DNA from: Acerihabitans sp015654925
Lineage (GTDB): Bacteria > Pseudomonadota > Gammaproteobacteria > Enterobacterales > Enterobacteriaceae
Length of the DNA stretch: 64,000 bases
Direction: 5' to 3'
NCBI RefSeq assembly: GCF_047324175.1
Contig: NZ_CP178732.1
Span: 1,612,001 to 1,676,000, forward strand
Shown: positions 17,548-26,009 of the stretch, piece after piece
Layout of the letters: each line of letters begins with the position of its first letter
Numbering within the stretch: position 1 is the stretch's first letter
The notes under the pieces: model-generated
Seen by the model: only the letters and a program-made list of their open reading frames with translations
Told to the model about the DNA's origin: nothing
Database searches by the model: none
Made by a program: the position numbers and the translations under genes

Positions 17548-18666
17548 ATGCTGAAAGTTCTTCATTTCTATAAAACATATTATCCCGATTCCTTTGGCGG
17601 TATTGAGCAAGTCATTTTCCAATTATCCGAGGGCGGCGTTAAACATGGGATTCATTGCGACGTGCTTTCCCTCAGCCCGCGCGGGCATATCGCGAATCGG
17701 CCGCTCGGCTCGCATATGACCCACTGCGAGCCGATAACGTTTGAATTAGGTTCCACCCCTTTTTCATTTGCCGCTATTAAACGTTTTAAAGTATTGGCTG
17801 AGCAGGCGGATATCATTCATTACCACTTCCCATTTCCCTTTATGGATATGGTGCATTTTCTCAGTGGTACCCGCAAACCGACCGTGGTCAGTTATCACTC
17901 CGATATTGTTAAGCAAAAAACATTGCTGAAGTTATATACACCATTGATGGAATATTTCCTGGGCAAGGTGGATCATATTATCGCCGCGTCGCCGAATTAT
18001 GTGTCCACCAGTCCGACGCTGCAGAAGTTTATCGATAAAGTCAGCGTGATCCCTTATGGGCTGGATAAAAAATCGTATCCTGCGGTTTCCGAGGAAAGCA
18101 TGGCGGCGTGGAAAGCCAAAATCGGCGGTCCCTTTTTCCTGTTTATCGGCGCATTTCGCTATTATAAGGGATTGCATATCCTGATAGAGGCGGCGATGGG
18201 CGCGCCTTATCCCATTGTGATTGTGGGCGCCGGGCCGATTGAAGATGAGCTTAAACAGCAGGCGAAAAAGCTGGGATTAACCAATATCCATTTTCTGGGG
18301 GCGCTGCCGGATACCGATAAGGTCGTATTGCTGGAACTTTGCTATGGCATTGTTTTCCCTTCCCATTTGCGTTCGGAAGCGTTCGGCATTTCGCTGCTGG
18401 AAGGCGCGATGTCGCAAAAGCCGCTGATTTCCAGCGAGATTGGCACCGGCACGACTTTTATCAACATTCATAATGAAACCGGCCTGGTGGTTCCTCCTTC
18501 CGATGCGTCGGCGCTGCGTGCGGCGATGGATAAATTATGGCGTGAACCGGAACTGGCCAAACAATTCGGCATCAACGCCAGCGCGCGTTTTGATTCGATG
18601 TTTACGTCAGAGCAAATGGTTGAAAAATACAGCAAGATTTATAAAAAACTGCTTTCCGGGGCATAG
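17548..18666 (+). CDS. GT4 glycosyltransferase (WbdC/WbpZ-like)
   Basis: This 372-aa protein opens MLKVLHFYKTYYPDSFGGIE, typical of the first mannosyl/rhamnosyl transferases of O9a and A-band loci. It also has YHFPFPFMDMVHFL, SYHSDIVKQKTLLKLY, VSVIPYGLD and IGAFRYYKGLHILIEA. The usual E-x7-E appears as SEAFGISLLE. Its likely role is transfer of the first sugar to undecaprenyl-PP-GlcNAc, by analogy. It is eight bases from the previous gene and 76 bases before the second manC. Confidence 0.86.
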   Translation: MLKVLHFYKTYYPDSFGGIEQVIFQLSEGGVKHGIHCDVLSLSPRGHIANRPLGSHMTHCEPITFELGSTPFSFAAIKRFKVLAEQADIIHYHFPFPFMDMVHFLSGTRKPTVVSYHSDIVKQKTLLKLYTPLMEYFLGKVDHIIAASPNYVSTSPTLQKFIDKVSVIPYGLDKKSYPAVSEESMAAWKAKIGGPFFLFIGAFRYYKGLHILIEAAMGAPYPIVIVGAGPIEDELKQQAKKLGLTNIHFLGALPDTDKVVLLELCYGIVFPSHLRSEAFGISLLEGAMSQKPLISSEIGTGTTFINIHNETGLVVPPSDASALRAAMDKLWREPELAKQFGINASARFDSMFTSEQMVEKYSKIYKKLLSGA

Positions 18667-18742
18667 TCCCGGGTAGAGTTCCGGGTATCGTCCCGCTATT
18701 TAGACCCGTTAACCATCATAGCTACGGCTATCAAGGAATAAC

Positions 18743-20164
18743 ATGTTGCTTCCTATCATTATGGCCGGCGGCATCGGCAGCCGGTTATGGCCAATGTCGC
18801 GCGAGCTTTATCCCAAGCAATTTCTGGTATTGCACGGCAAGCAGTCGATGCTGCAAGAAACCCTGACCCGCCTTGAGGGCCTGGATACCCGCGCGCCGCT
18901 GGTGATTTGTAATGAAGAGCACCGTTTCCTGGTGGCTGAGCAATTGCGGCAAATTCATCAACTGGCCGGTAATATCATCCTGGAACCGGTAGGGCGCAAT
19001 ACCGCGCCGGCCATTGCGCTGGCCGCGCTGAGCGCGGTGGCCGCGGGCGACGATCCCGTCTTGCTGGTGCTGGCGGCGGATCATGTTTTCGACGATCCTA
19101 GCGCTTTCCACCAGGCGGTCAACCGCGCGCTGCCTTATGCGGAGCTTGGCAAGCTGGTGACGTTTGGTATCGTTCCCGCCGGCCCGGAAACCGGCTATGG
19201 TTATATCCAGCGCGGCGATCAGGTCGCGGATGCGGATGGCGAGATTTTCGCCGTGCACCGTTTTGTGGAAAAACCGGATCTTGCGACCGCCGAGGGGTAC
19301 ATCGCCAGCGGGGAGTATTATTGGAATAGCGGGATGTTTATGTTTCGCGCCAAGCAGTATCTGGCCGAACTGGCTAAATTCCGTCCTGATATCCTGGCGG
19401 CCTGCGAGCAAGCCATGCATGCCCACCAGCCCGATGCCGGGCAGGATTTTATCCGGGTGGAAAAAGAAGCCTTTTTCGCCTGCCCCGACGAGTCGGTTGA
19501 TTACGCGGTGATGGAAAAAACCGCCGAGGCCATCGTGGTTCCTTTGGATGCAGGCTGGAGCGATGTGGGTTCCTGGTCCGCGTTATGGGACGTCAGCGAG
19601 AAAGACAGCCGCCATAATGCGCTGACCGGCGATATCTTTTTACACGACACGTCGAATTGCTATATCAATACCGATGAAAAACTGGTGGCCGCGGTGGGCG
19701 TTGATAATCTGGTGATTGTCAACACCAAGGACGCCGTGCTGATCGTCAATAAATCCCAGGTCCAGGACGTTAAAAAGGTGGTCGAATACCTTAAGCTGCA
19801 TGAGCGCAGGGAGTACCGCCGCCACCGCGAGTCTTATCGTCCCTGGGGCCGCAGCGATGTGGTGGTGAATGAAACCCGTTATAACGTTAACCGTATTACG
19901 GTAAAACCGGGCGGCATGTTTTCTTTGCAGATGCATCATCACCGCACCGAGCATTGGGTGATCCTCTCCGGTACCGCCAAGGTGACCGTGGAAGATAAAT
20001 GTTTTTTAATCACCGAGAATCAATCCACCTTTATTCCGGTGGGATCGGTGCATATGCTGGAAAATCCGGGCAAGATTACGTTGGAGCTGCTGGAAATCCA
20101 GTCCGGGTCGTATCTGGGCGAGGATGATATCGTGCGCATCAAGGATCATTACGGACGGGTATAA
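18743..20164 (+). CDS. manC: Mannose-1-phosphate guanylyltransferase / mannose-6-phosphate isomerase (second copy)
   Basis: This 473-aa paralogue of the gene at 5858-7270 shares the signature GGIGSRLWPMSRELYPKQF, GWSDVGSWSALWDV and the C-terminal NRITVKPGGMFSLQMHHHR. By eye the two proteins agree over most of their length, with scattered changes. AAGGAATAAC precedes the ATG. It is the last gene of the operon and faces gnd. Both copies look intact; keeping two may be a dosage effect or may mark the join of two ancestral clusters. Confidence 0.96.
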   Translation: MLLPIIMAGGIGSRLWPMSRELYPKQFLVLHGKQSMLQETLTRLEGLDTRAPLVICNEEHRFLVAEQLRQIHQLAGNIILEPVGRNTAPAIALAALSAVAAGDDPVLLVLAADHVFDDPSAFHQAVNRALPYAELGKLVTFGIVPAGPETGYGYIQRGDQVADADGEIFAVHRFVEKPDLATAEGYIASGEYYWNSGMFMFRAKQYLAELAKFRPDILAACEQAMHAHQPDAGQDFIRVEKEAFFACPDESVDYAVMEKTAEAIVVPLDAGWSDVGSWSALWDVSEKDSRHNALTGDIFLHDTSNCYINTDEKLVAAVGVDNLVIVNTKDAVLIVNKSQVQDVKKVVEYLKLHERREYRRHRESYRPWGRSDVVVNETRYNVNRITVKPGGMFSLQMHHHRTEHWVILSGTAKVTVEDKCFLITENQSTFIPVGSVHMLENPGKITLELLEIQSGSYLGEDDIVRIKDHYGRV

Positions 20165-20172
20165 TATAAAAC

Positions 20173-20222
20173 TGCGCCGCCAAGTGAAAAACGCAGATTT
20201 GCGTGAGTCATTTAGCGGCGCA
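20173..20222. terminator. Inverted repeat between convergent manC and gnd
   Basis: The arms TGCGCCGC (20173-20180) and GCGGCGCA (20215-20222) enclose a smaller hairpin ACGCA-gatt-TGCGT. The position, between the converging manC and gnd ends, suggests transcription termination. There is no T-run, so it is a weak candidate. Confidence 0.4.
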
Positions 20223-20260
20223 AGTCGATTAAGCCTGGTTAACTGCCATAGCGGCGAAGC

Positions 20261-21667
20261 TTACTCCAGCCATTCGGTATGGAATACGCCTTCCTTGTCG
20301 GTGCGTTTATAGGTATGCGCCCCGAAATAGTCGCGCTGCGCCTGGATCAGGTTGGCCGGCAGCACCGCTGAACGATAGCTGTCGTAGTAGTTGATCGCGG
20401 CGGAGAACGTCGGCGTAGGAATACCGCTTTGCACCGCATAAGACACCACATCACGTAACGCCTGCTGGTATTTATCGGCGATATCCTTGAAATAAGGCGC
20501 CAAAAGCAGGTTGGCAATGCCGGCATTCTCAGCATAGGCATCAGTGATTTTCTGCAGGAACTGGGCGCGGATGATGCAACCGGCGCGGAAAATCTTCGCG
20601 ATATCGCCGTAGTGCAGATCCCAATTATTTTCATCCGAGGCCGCCTTTAACTGGGAAAAGCCTTGGGCATAAGAAACGATCTTGCCGAGGTACAGGGCAC
20701 GGCGCACCTTTTCGATAAATTCCGCTTTGTCGCCGCTGAAGGCCTTATCGGCAGGACCGGTCAATACCTTGGACGCCGCGACGCGCTGATCTTTCAGCGA
20801 GGAAATATAGCGGGCGAAGACGGATTCGGTGATAAGCGTCAGCGGTTCACCGAGATCCAGCGAGCTTTGGCTCGTCCATTTACCGGTACCCTTGTTTGCC
20901 GCCTCATCTAAAATCACATCAACCAGATAGTTGCCTTCAGGATCTTTTTTGGTAAAAATATCCTTGGTGATATCAATCAAGTAGCTGTTCAGCTCGCCTT
21001 TATTCCACTCACTAAATGTTTTAGCCAGTTCTTCGTTATTTAAATGCAGCGCATTCTTCAGCAGCGAATAGGCTTCGGCGATTAATTGCATGTCGCCGTA
21101 TTCAATGCCGTTATGGACCATTTTAACATAGTGGCCGGCGCCGTCGGCGCCAATATAGGTCACGCAGGCTTCGCCATCGGCCTTCGCCGCGATTTGCTCA
21201 AGGATCGGGGCGACCAGTTCGTAGGCTTCCCGCTGGCCGCCAGGCATGATGGAGGGGCCTTTCAGCGCGCCTTCTTCGCCGCCGGATACGCCGGTGCCGA
21301 TAAAGTTAAAACCTTGATCCGACAGCTCGCGGTTACGGCGGATGGTGTCTTTGTAGTAGGTATTGCCGCCATCAATCAGGATATCCCCTTTGTCGAGGTG
21401 CGGCGTCAGGGATTCAATGGTTTTATCCGTAGCCGTGCCGGCTTTGACCATCAGCAGGATTCGGCGCGGTTTTTCCAGCGAATCCACGAACTCTTCGATG
21501 GTGTGGTAGGGGACCAGCTTTTTACCCGGATTTTCAGCAATGACTTCATCGGTTTTGTCGCCGGAGCGGTTGAAAATGGAAACGGTGTAGCCGCGACTCT
21601 CAATGTTAAGCGCCAAATTACGGCCCATGACCGCCATACCGACCACGCCGATCTGTTGTTTGGACAT
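20261..21667 (-). CDS. gnd: 6-phosphogluconate dehydrogenase, decarboxylating
   Basis: This 468-aa enzyme of the pentose phosphate pathway oxidises 6-phosphogluconate to ribulose-5-phosphate and CO2 with NADP. Seen: GVVGMAVMGRNLALN (cofactor loop, residues 6-20), LIDGGNTYYKDT, GTGVSGGEEGALKGPSIMPGG, and HYVKMVHNGIEYGDMQLIAEAY with the catalytic Lys, plus the C-terminal AINYYDSYR. AGGAGT precedes the ATG. In enterobacteria gnd is the standard flank of the O-antigen locus. Confidence 0.98.
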   Translation of the reverse strand: MSKQQIGVVGMAVMGRNLALNIESRGYTVSIFNRSGDKTDEVIAENPGKKLVPYHTIEEFVDSLEKPRRILLMVKAGTATDKTIESLTPHLDKGDILIDGGNTYYKDTIRRNRELSDQGFNFIGTGVSGGEEGALKGPSIMPGGQREAYELVAPILEQIAAKADGEACVTYIGADGAGHYVKMVHNGIEYGDMQLIAEAYSLLKNALHLNNEELAKTFSEWNKGELNSYLIDITKDIFTKKDPEGNYLVDVILDEAANKGTGKWTSQSSLDLGEPLTLITESVFARYISSLKDQRVAASKVLTGPADKAFSGDKAEFIEKVRRALYLGKIVSYAQGFSQLKAASDENNWDLHYGDIAKIFRAGCIIRAQFLQKITDAYAENAGIANLLLAPYFKDIADKYQQALRDVVSYAVQSGIPTPTFSAAINYYDSYRSAVLPANLIQAQRDYFGAHTYKRTDKEGVFHTEWLE

Positions 21668-21998
21668 TACTAACTCCTGTCTGAGTGTGGACTCCCGCCG
21701 CCTGATGATCAGGCAGCAGGTTTTTTTAATGTGACGTACATGTTAACTCAGGATCACTATAGGGGTGAAGTGATTGGAATAATAGGTTGTTAACAGTACC
21801 TGATTATTTTCTGAGCTTATACACAAGGCAGCGGACAGCGCGCGATGGTTCGCCGCGCTTTGGTACCACTTATGCTAGCATCACCGGGGCCGGTTTTCTC
21901 GCAGAATATGGGTTGATAAGTGCTAAGTATCCACCGCCCCGTTTGATAGGGGAGAGCCGCCGGCCAGCGGCGGCTCGATATGGCGCGCAGGGGATGGT
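21668..21998. other. Intergenic region between gnd and manB
   Basis: This holds the gnd leader and the end of the manB transcript. A small hairpin GCCTGA-TGA-TCAGGC (21700-21714) lies in the gnd leader, with seven T on its plus-strand side (21721-21727). The strong hairpin at 21954-21976 is listed separately. No coding sequence is supported. Confidence 0.5.
21954..21976 (-). terminator. GC-rich hairpin after manB
   Basis: A perfect nine-base stem GAGCCGCCG/CGGCGGCTC with a five-base loop lies 22 bases beyond the manB stop. It lacks a clear T-run on the minus strand, so it could be a rho-independent terminator of low quality or an RNA-protecting stem. Confidence 0.5.
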
Positions 21999-23369
21999 TT
22001 ATGATTGCTGCAGCATCGCCATTATTTCATCGGTCTTGGCTTGCATCAGGGCAATATCGCCCCTGGATTCAACATTTAGGCGAACCACGGGTTCCGTATT
22101 CGAGGAACGCAGATTAAAACGCCACTGGCCGAATTCCATACTGATGCCGTCGGTATGGTCGACGCTTTTCGCCTGGGCGAGATAATGATCCGTTACTTTA
22201 CCGATAGTGACCGCCGGTTGTTCCAGCTTGATATTTATCTCGCCGGATGAAGGGTAGGCGGCAATACGCTCTTTGACCAGTTGGCCGAGGGACTGGCCCT
22301 TGATGCTAATCAATTGCGCCACCAGCAGCCATGGGATCATGCCGCTGTCGCAATAGGCAAAATCACGGAAATAGTGATGGGCGCTCATTTCGCCGCCATA
22401 AATTGCATCTTCGGCCCGCATACGCTCTTTGATAAAGGCATGGCCTGTTTTTGACATAATAGGCGTGCCGCCCGCCTTGCTAACCAAATCAATCGTATTC
22501 CAGCTTAAACGCGGGTCATGAATAATCTTGGCCCCGGGCTGTAGTTGCAGGAAGGCCTCGGCCAGCAGGCCGACGATATAATAACCTTCTATGAACCGGC
22601 CGTTTTCATCAAACAGGAAGCACCGGTCGAAATCACCGTCAAAAGCAATCCCCATATCGGCGCCATGCTCGCGGACGGCATTGGCGGTATCGGCCCTGCA
22701 TTCCGGTAATAACGGGTTAGGGATGCCATTGGGAAAATTGCCGTCCGGCTGGTGATGGACCTTGATAAACTCAATCGGCACACCCTGTTTCACCATGATG
22801 TCTTCAATGGCGTCGATGACGTGCCCGGCAGCGCCATTGCCGGAGTTGACCACCAATTTCAGCGGGGCGATGCGGGTCATATCAATATAGGTCAGGATAT
22901 GCTTTACGTAATCATCCAATACGCTTTTGCGGGTATAGGTACCGCGCTGCGATACTGGCGCCGCAAAGGCGTTATTTTCTGCCAGGCGCTGAATTTCATG
23001 CAATCCGGTGTCGCCGCTGATGGGGCGGGAACCTTCGCGTACCAATTTCATCCCATTATAATTGATAGGATTATGGCTGGCGGTAACTTCAATGCCCCCA
23101 TCGGTTTGCAGAAAAGAGGTGGCGAAATAAATTTCTTCGGTACCCGTCATGCCCAGATCGATGATATCGGTGCCGGCATCCTGCAAGCCCTTCGCCAAGG
23201 CCAATTTCAGGGCTTCGCTGGTAAGGCGTACATCGCTGCCCAGCGTAAGCGTCTTGGGCTTAAGGTATTCGCCATAAGCGCGACCGATTCGATACGCAAT
23301 ATCCTCGTTTAATTCTTCACCCAATTTGCCGCGGATATCATATGCTTTAAAACAGGTTAACTTTGTCAT
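21999..23369 (-). CDS. manB: Phosphomannomutase (ManB/CpsG)
   Basis: ManB converts mannose-6-phosphate to mannose-1-phosphate, the substrate of both manC products. The 456-aa length equals that of E. coli CpsG. Seen: CFKAYDIRGKLGEELN at the N-terminus, the phosphoserine loop VTASHNPINYNGMKLV (near residues 95-110), the metal site AFDGDFDRCF (near 240) and the sugar-binding GGEMSAHHYF (near 325). ATG 23369 is chosen because GGAA lies about six bases upstream; an in-frame upstream ATG at 23381 is less likely. It is transcribed towards gnd on its own. Confidence 0.95.
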   Translation of the reverse strand: MTKLTCFKAYDIRGKLGEELNEDIAYRIGRAYGEYLKPKTLTLGSDVRLTSEALKLALAKGLQDAGTDIIDLGMTGTEEIYFATSFLQTDGGIEVTASHNPINYNGMKLVREGSRPISGDTGLHEIQRLAENNAFAAPVSQRGTYTRKSVLDDYVKHILTYIDMTRIAPLKLVVNSGNGAAGHVIDAIEDIMVKQGVPIEFIKVHHQPDGNFPNGIPNPLLPECRADTANAVREHGADMGIAFDGDFDRCFLFDENGRFIEGYYIVGLLAEAFLQLQPGAKIIHDPRLSWNTIDLVSKAGGTPIMSKTGHAFIKERMRAEDAIYGGEMSAHHYFRDFAYCDSGMIPWLLVAQLISIKGQSLGQLVKERIAAYPSSGEINIKLEQPAVTIGKVTDHYLAQAKSVDHTDGISMEFGQWRFNLRSSNTEPVVRLNVESRGDIALMQAKTDEIMAMLQQS

Positions 23370-23929
23370 CTCAAGTTCCATCACTCTTATTGTTACCTTG
23401 CAATAATCTGCTTTTTTTCATCCCAAAAATATCAATCATCGGCAGACGCTTTATACGAGTACAGTGCGTATGAGCGGATGCTCACGCCTGCCTGTTTCCT
23501 TCGCCAAAAGAGCACTTTTCATTAACGTATTCCATACAGAACATCAACCAGCCAGATCTGCAATTACACTGCCATTATTTCCGTTTTTTGCGGCATCAAT
23601 CGCTTCGCGACGACTTTATCGGGGCGAGGCGGCACGGAGATAATTAACATAACGCCATGATGTAATGCTAACACCGCGGGTAAAAATTTTCTTCCGGAAA
23701 ATGCGCCAAAGCCTCAAGTAAATGCGCCCGTTTACCGCAGTAAAAGCCTAGCGGCGAAAGGAACGGAGTAATGTACTTGTAGAGCGCTTGCATGCCGTTT
23801 TTCCGCCCAACGGAATCAAGATCTTATTAGCCAATAATATCCATCTGATGGTTTGAGATAGGAATGGCATATGCGTAAACTGGAACCGCTAACTCACGAA
23901 GCCATTAGCGGTAGAGCAAGGAGCAAGGA
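23370..23929. other. Intergenic region upstream of the unknown three-gene island
   Basis: No gene is supported. The right end contains the GGAACC element at 23881-23892 and a rich purine stretch (GGAGCAAGGA) that serves as ribosome-binding site for the gene at 23930. Confidence 0.5.
23881..23892 (+). promoter_or_regulatory. Putative ECF/HrpL-like promoter element, copy 1
   Basis: TGGAACCGCTAA lies 38 bases before the start at 23930 and recurs exactly at 25923-25934 before the gene at 26010. GGAACC is the -35 core of HrpL-type promoters. Fourteen bases further, CCATTAG partly resembles the -10 core CCACNNA, but with a mismatch and a short spacer. Confidence 0.35.
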
Positions 23930-24571
23930 ATGCCGAATATGCGTTTAAACTGTTTGTATGCCGAACACGATAATATTAAGTTTGAAAAATTCACGAACCC
24001 TTATGAGCGATTATCGCCTGCGCTGACATTAGCAAAAGATATTTCAAGTGTGGCCAACAGTGCCGAATCGTTGCCGGAAGCCGACGCAACGGTATGCTGC
24101 GGCATATATGCATTTAAAGGATTGTTCTATCGTTCCTCGGCCCGGGCCGAGATCCCGCAGGCTTGCGGTAAGGCGAATTTGACCGGAAATGACAAGCCGC
24201 AGCGGCTTCCCCCGTTGCAGGATAAAACGGCGCAAGAAGAGACAGGATCGACTAAATGTATGCCGAACCTAATGCTAGAGGCTAAAATATCGCTGGAAGG
24301 CTTGAAAACGGTTCCCTATGCGCAACAGCAAAGCATTGCGGCGGAAATTAAAACCAACGTTGACAGTTTTCCAATTAATGAAAAATATAATTTTTTCCTT
24401 TATATGGCGGATCATATTGAATTCGGAAACTATTCGTGTCCGATTATTCACGACTTAATTGGCATCATCGAGCGGTTGATTGAGGATTTTGATCGGGATA
24501 TTCAACTGCAAGCCAGGCAGTTGATGCGCTCGGTAATGAACGGTTTAGGATTTGAGCATATTATCGTGTAA
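23930..24571 (+). CDS. Hypothetical protein, candidate secreted protein
   Basis: This 213-aa protein is not recognised. A strong AGGAGCAAGGA precedes the ATG. There is no Sec signal or membrane segment. Residues about 1-110 are low in predicted structure, with six cysteines over the protein. From about 115 it reads as helical (LMLEAKISLEGL, QQQSIAAEIKTNV, YNFFLYMADHIEF, LIGIIERLIEDFDRDIQLQARQLMRSVM). The next gene starts 57 bases on in the same direction, so they may be co-transcribed. Absence of homology plus the shared upstream element suggests a secreted effector-type protein, but this is inference. Confidence 0.6.
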   Translation: MPNMRLNCLYAEHDNIKFEKFTNPYERLSPALTLAKDISSVANSAESLPEADATVCCGIYAFKGLFYRSSARAEIPQACGKANLTGNDKPQRLPPLQDKTAQEETGSTKCMPNLMLEAKISLEGLKTVPYAQQQSIAAEIKTNVDSFPINEKYNFFLYMADHIEFGNYSCPIIHDLIGIIERLIEDFDRDIQLQARQLMRSVMNGLGFEHIIV

Positions 24572-24628
24572 CAATGACTGGGTTTTATCCGCATTTTTCG
24601 TTCATTCTTGAAAACCATGGAGGACCTG
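24572..24628 (+). promoter_or_regulatory. Short spacer with ribosome-binding site that decides the start at 24629
   Basis: GGAGG at 24619-24623 lies five bases before ATG 24629. The upstream in-frame ATG candidates at 24608 and 24617 have no such site, and ATG 24617 overlaps the GGAGG itself. Confidence 0.6.
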
Positions 24629-25759
24629 ATGCTGCGTTTTTTATGCTGCTATCCTGCCGATTTAGCTCTGCGACCCGATATGCCCATGCTGTCGCTGACC
24701 GCTCGTGACACGGAGGATGGGGGCGCTAAAGTGAATGCCGTGTCGAATACTCCTCTCTTGCCGGTAAACCTACCCGATAAAAGGATATCCCCACCCAGCA
24801 ATCCCCAACCCTGCAATAGGGCGCCGCACGCTAAAAAAGCGATTTTTGACCTGCCGGTGCGGCCGCCATCCCCGCGGTTGCATAAGCCGCAGATCAATCG
24901 CAGCAACAGTTTCAACGCGCCGCTTCCGCCGCCGCGCGCCGGGGTGCAACGGCGCGTGAGCATGCCCCCCAAGGCACGTGCGGAGGCGGCTACGGCCGGC
25001 GCCGGGCAGGCTGCGCCGGGCAGGGGGTATCTAAGTTTTGCGTTGCTGGTCCATAACCTGGGGCGCGACTGCTCGGTAACCCGGATCTTGTCGTTATTAG
25101 GCAGTACGGAGCATCCCGGGGACATCGTGCGCTATGAGCCGCTTGAGCAATTGCTTATCCTGAAAAAAATCATGAAAAAGCCGCGCTGGGTCGAGCGGGA
25201 AGCCATACCTTATATCTACCATCGCTGCAAAAACATTATCCAGCAATGGCCCGACGCGCCGGTGGCGCTGCCGGTGAACCGTTCGGGCCAGGTGCCGGCG
25301 CATTTGCAGGAACTGGCGCCGGAGATTCCAGGAAGTAAAGTCCCCGGCGGGACCATGCAGTTAAAAGGACAGGGCTGGCTGTTGCTTAGCCAGAGAATAC
25401 TACTTGAAATGCCCGCGGAGCGGATTTATTTGGTGTATAAAGATTTACTCACCAACAGCGTTTCATTGTGGCCGCACTATCAATGGGGTATTTGCCACGC
25501 CATGCTACAGCGTTTCAATCGCATCGCTGATGCCCGCAAGGCGCAAGTTTATGATTTATTGCTGCAACGTATCCGTGGTTTTAGTGTTTATCAACAATTT
25601 GCTTTGCTGGCGGCGCTGGCGGAAAATATTGTCCATTTGGCTGCCACCAGCCAAGCGATACATAAACGGGCGATCGCTCTGATAATGGAGGAACCGTTTT
25701 TTTCAGAGAGTGAAAAAAAATGTATCAATGATATTCTAGCCGGTATCGCGCTCGTTTAA
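24629..25759 (+). CDS. Hypothetical protein with proline-rich N-terminal half, candidate effector
   Basis: This 376-aa protein is unrecognised. Residues about 35-130 are disordered and proline/arginine-rich, with PLPPPR (98-103, a PxxPxR SH3-ligand pattern), RRVSMP (108-113, an RxxSxP 14-3-3-like pattern) and RSNSF (91-95). From about 133 the protein is helical (LSFALLVHNLGRD, LEQLLILKKIMKKP, AQVYDLLLQRIRGFSVYQQFALLAALAENIVHL), resembling stacked helical repeats. No Sec signal is visible. A disordered tail followed by a folded helical domain is a common plan for type III effectors, but no family match can be claimed. The gene probably shares a transcript with 23930-24571. Confidence 0.6.
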   Translation: MLRFLCCYPADLALRPDMPMLSLTARDTEDGGAKVNAVSNTPLLPVNLPDKRISPPSNPQPCNRAPHAKKAIFDLPVRPPSPRLHKPQINRSNSFNAPLPPPRAGVQRRVSMPPKARAEAATAGAGQAAPGRGYLSFALLVHNLGRDCSVTRILSLLGSTEHPGDIVRYEPLEQLLILKKIMKKPRWVEREAIPYIYHRCKNIIQQWPDAPVALPVNRSGQVPAHLQELAPEIPGSKVPGGTMQLKGQGWLLLSQRILLEMPAERIYLVYKDLLTNSVSLWPHYQWGICHAMLQRFNRIADARKAQVYDLLLQRIRGFSVYQQFALLAALAENIVHLAATSQAIHKRAIALIMEEPFFSESEKKCINDILAGIALV

Positions 25760-25922
25760 CTTAGATTGATTACTCATAGTTGCCATATACGTACCTATTT
25801 CACTATTATTACTTTCTGTGCTTAATATGTATTAATGACATTATTATTTATTTTAAACTTTTATAAAACGCTCGCGTGGGCTTGACGGGCGAGCATGTGT
25901 TCGGCATAATTTTTTTAATTAA

Positions 25923-25934
25923 TGGAACCGCTAA
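25923..25934 (+). promoter_or_regulatory. Putative ECF/HrpL-like promoter element, copy 2
   Basis: TGGAACCGCTAA is identical to the copy at 23881-23892. CCAAGAA, one mismatch from CCACNNA, follows 18 bases after GGAACC, which is longer than the usual 15-16. The gene start at 26010 is 75 bases downstream. Confidence 0.35.
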
Positions 25935-26009
25935 GAGTATATGATTTCCAAGAAATAATATACGTTGTTCATTAATGGAATATTTTTATTTTGTAATAAG
26001 GAGTTTAAA

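Noticed and set aside
23882..23908. A complete HrpL promoter before 23930
   Set aside because: The -35 core fits but the -10 has a mismatch and the spacer is 14 rather than 15-16 bases, so only the shared element is reported.
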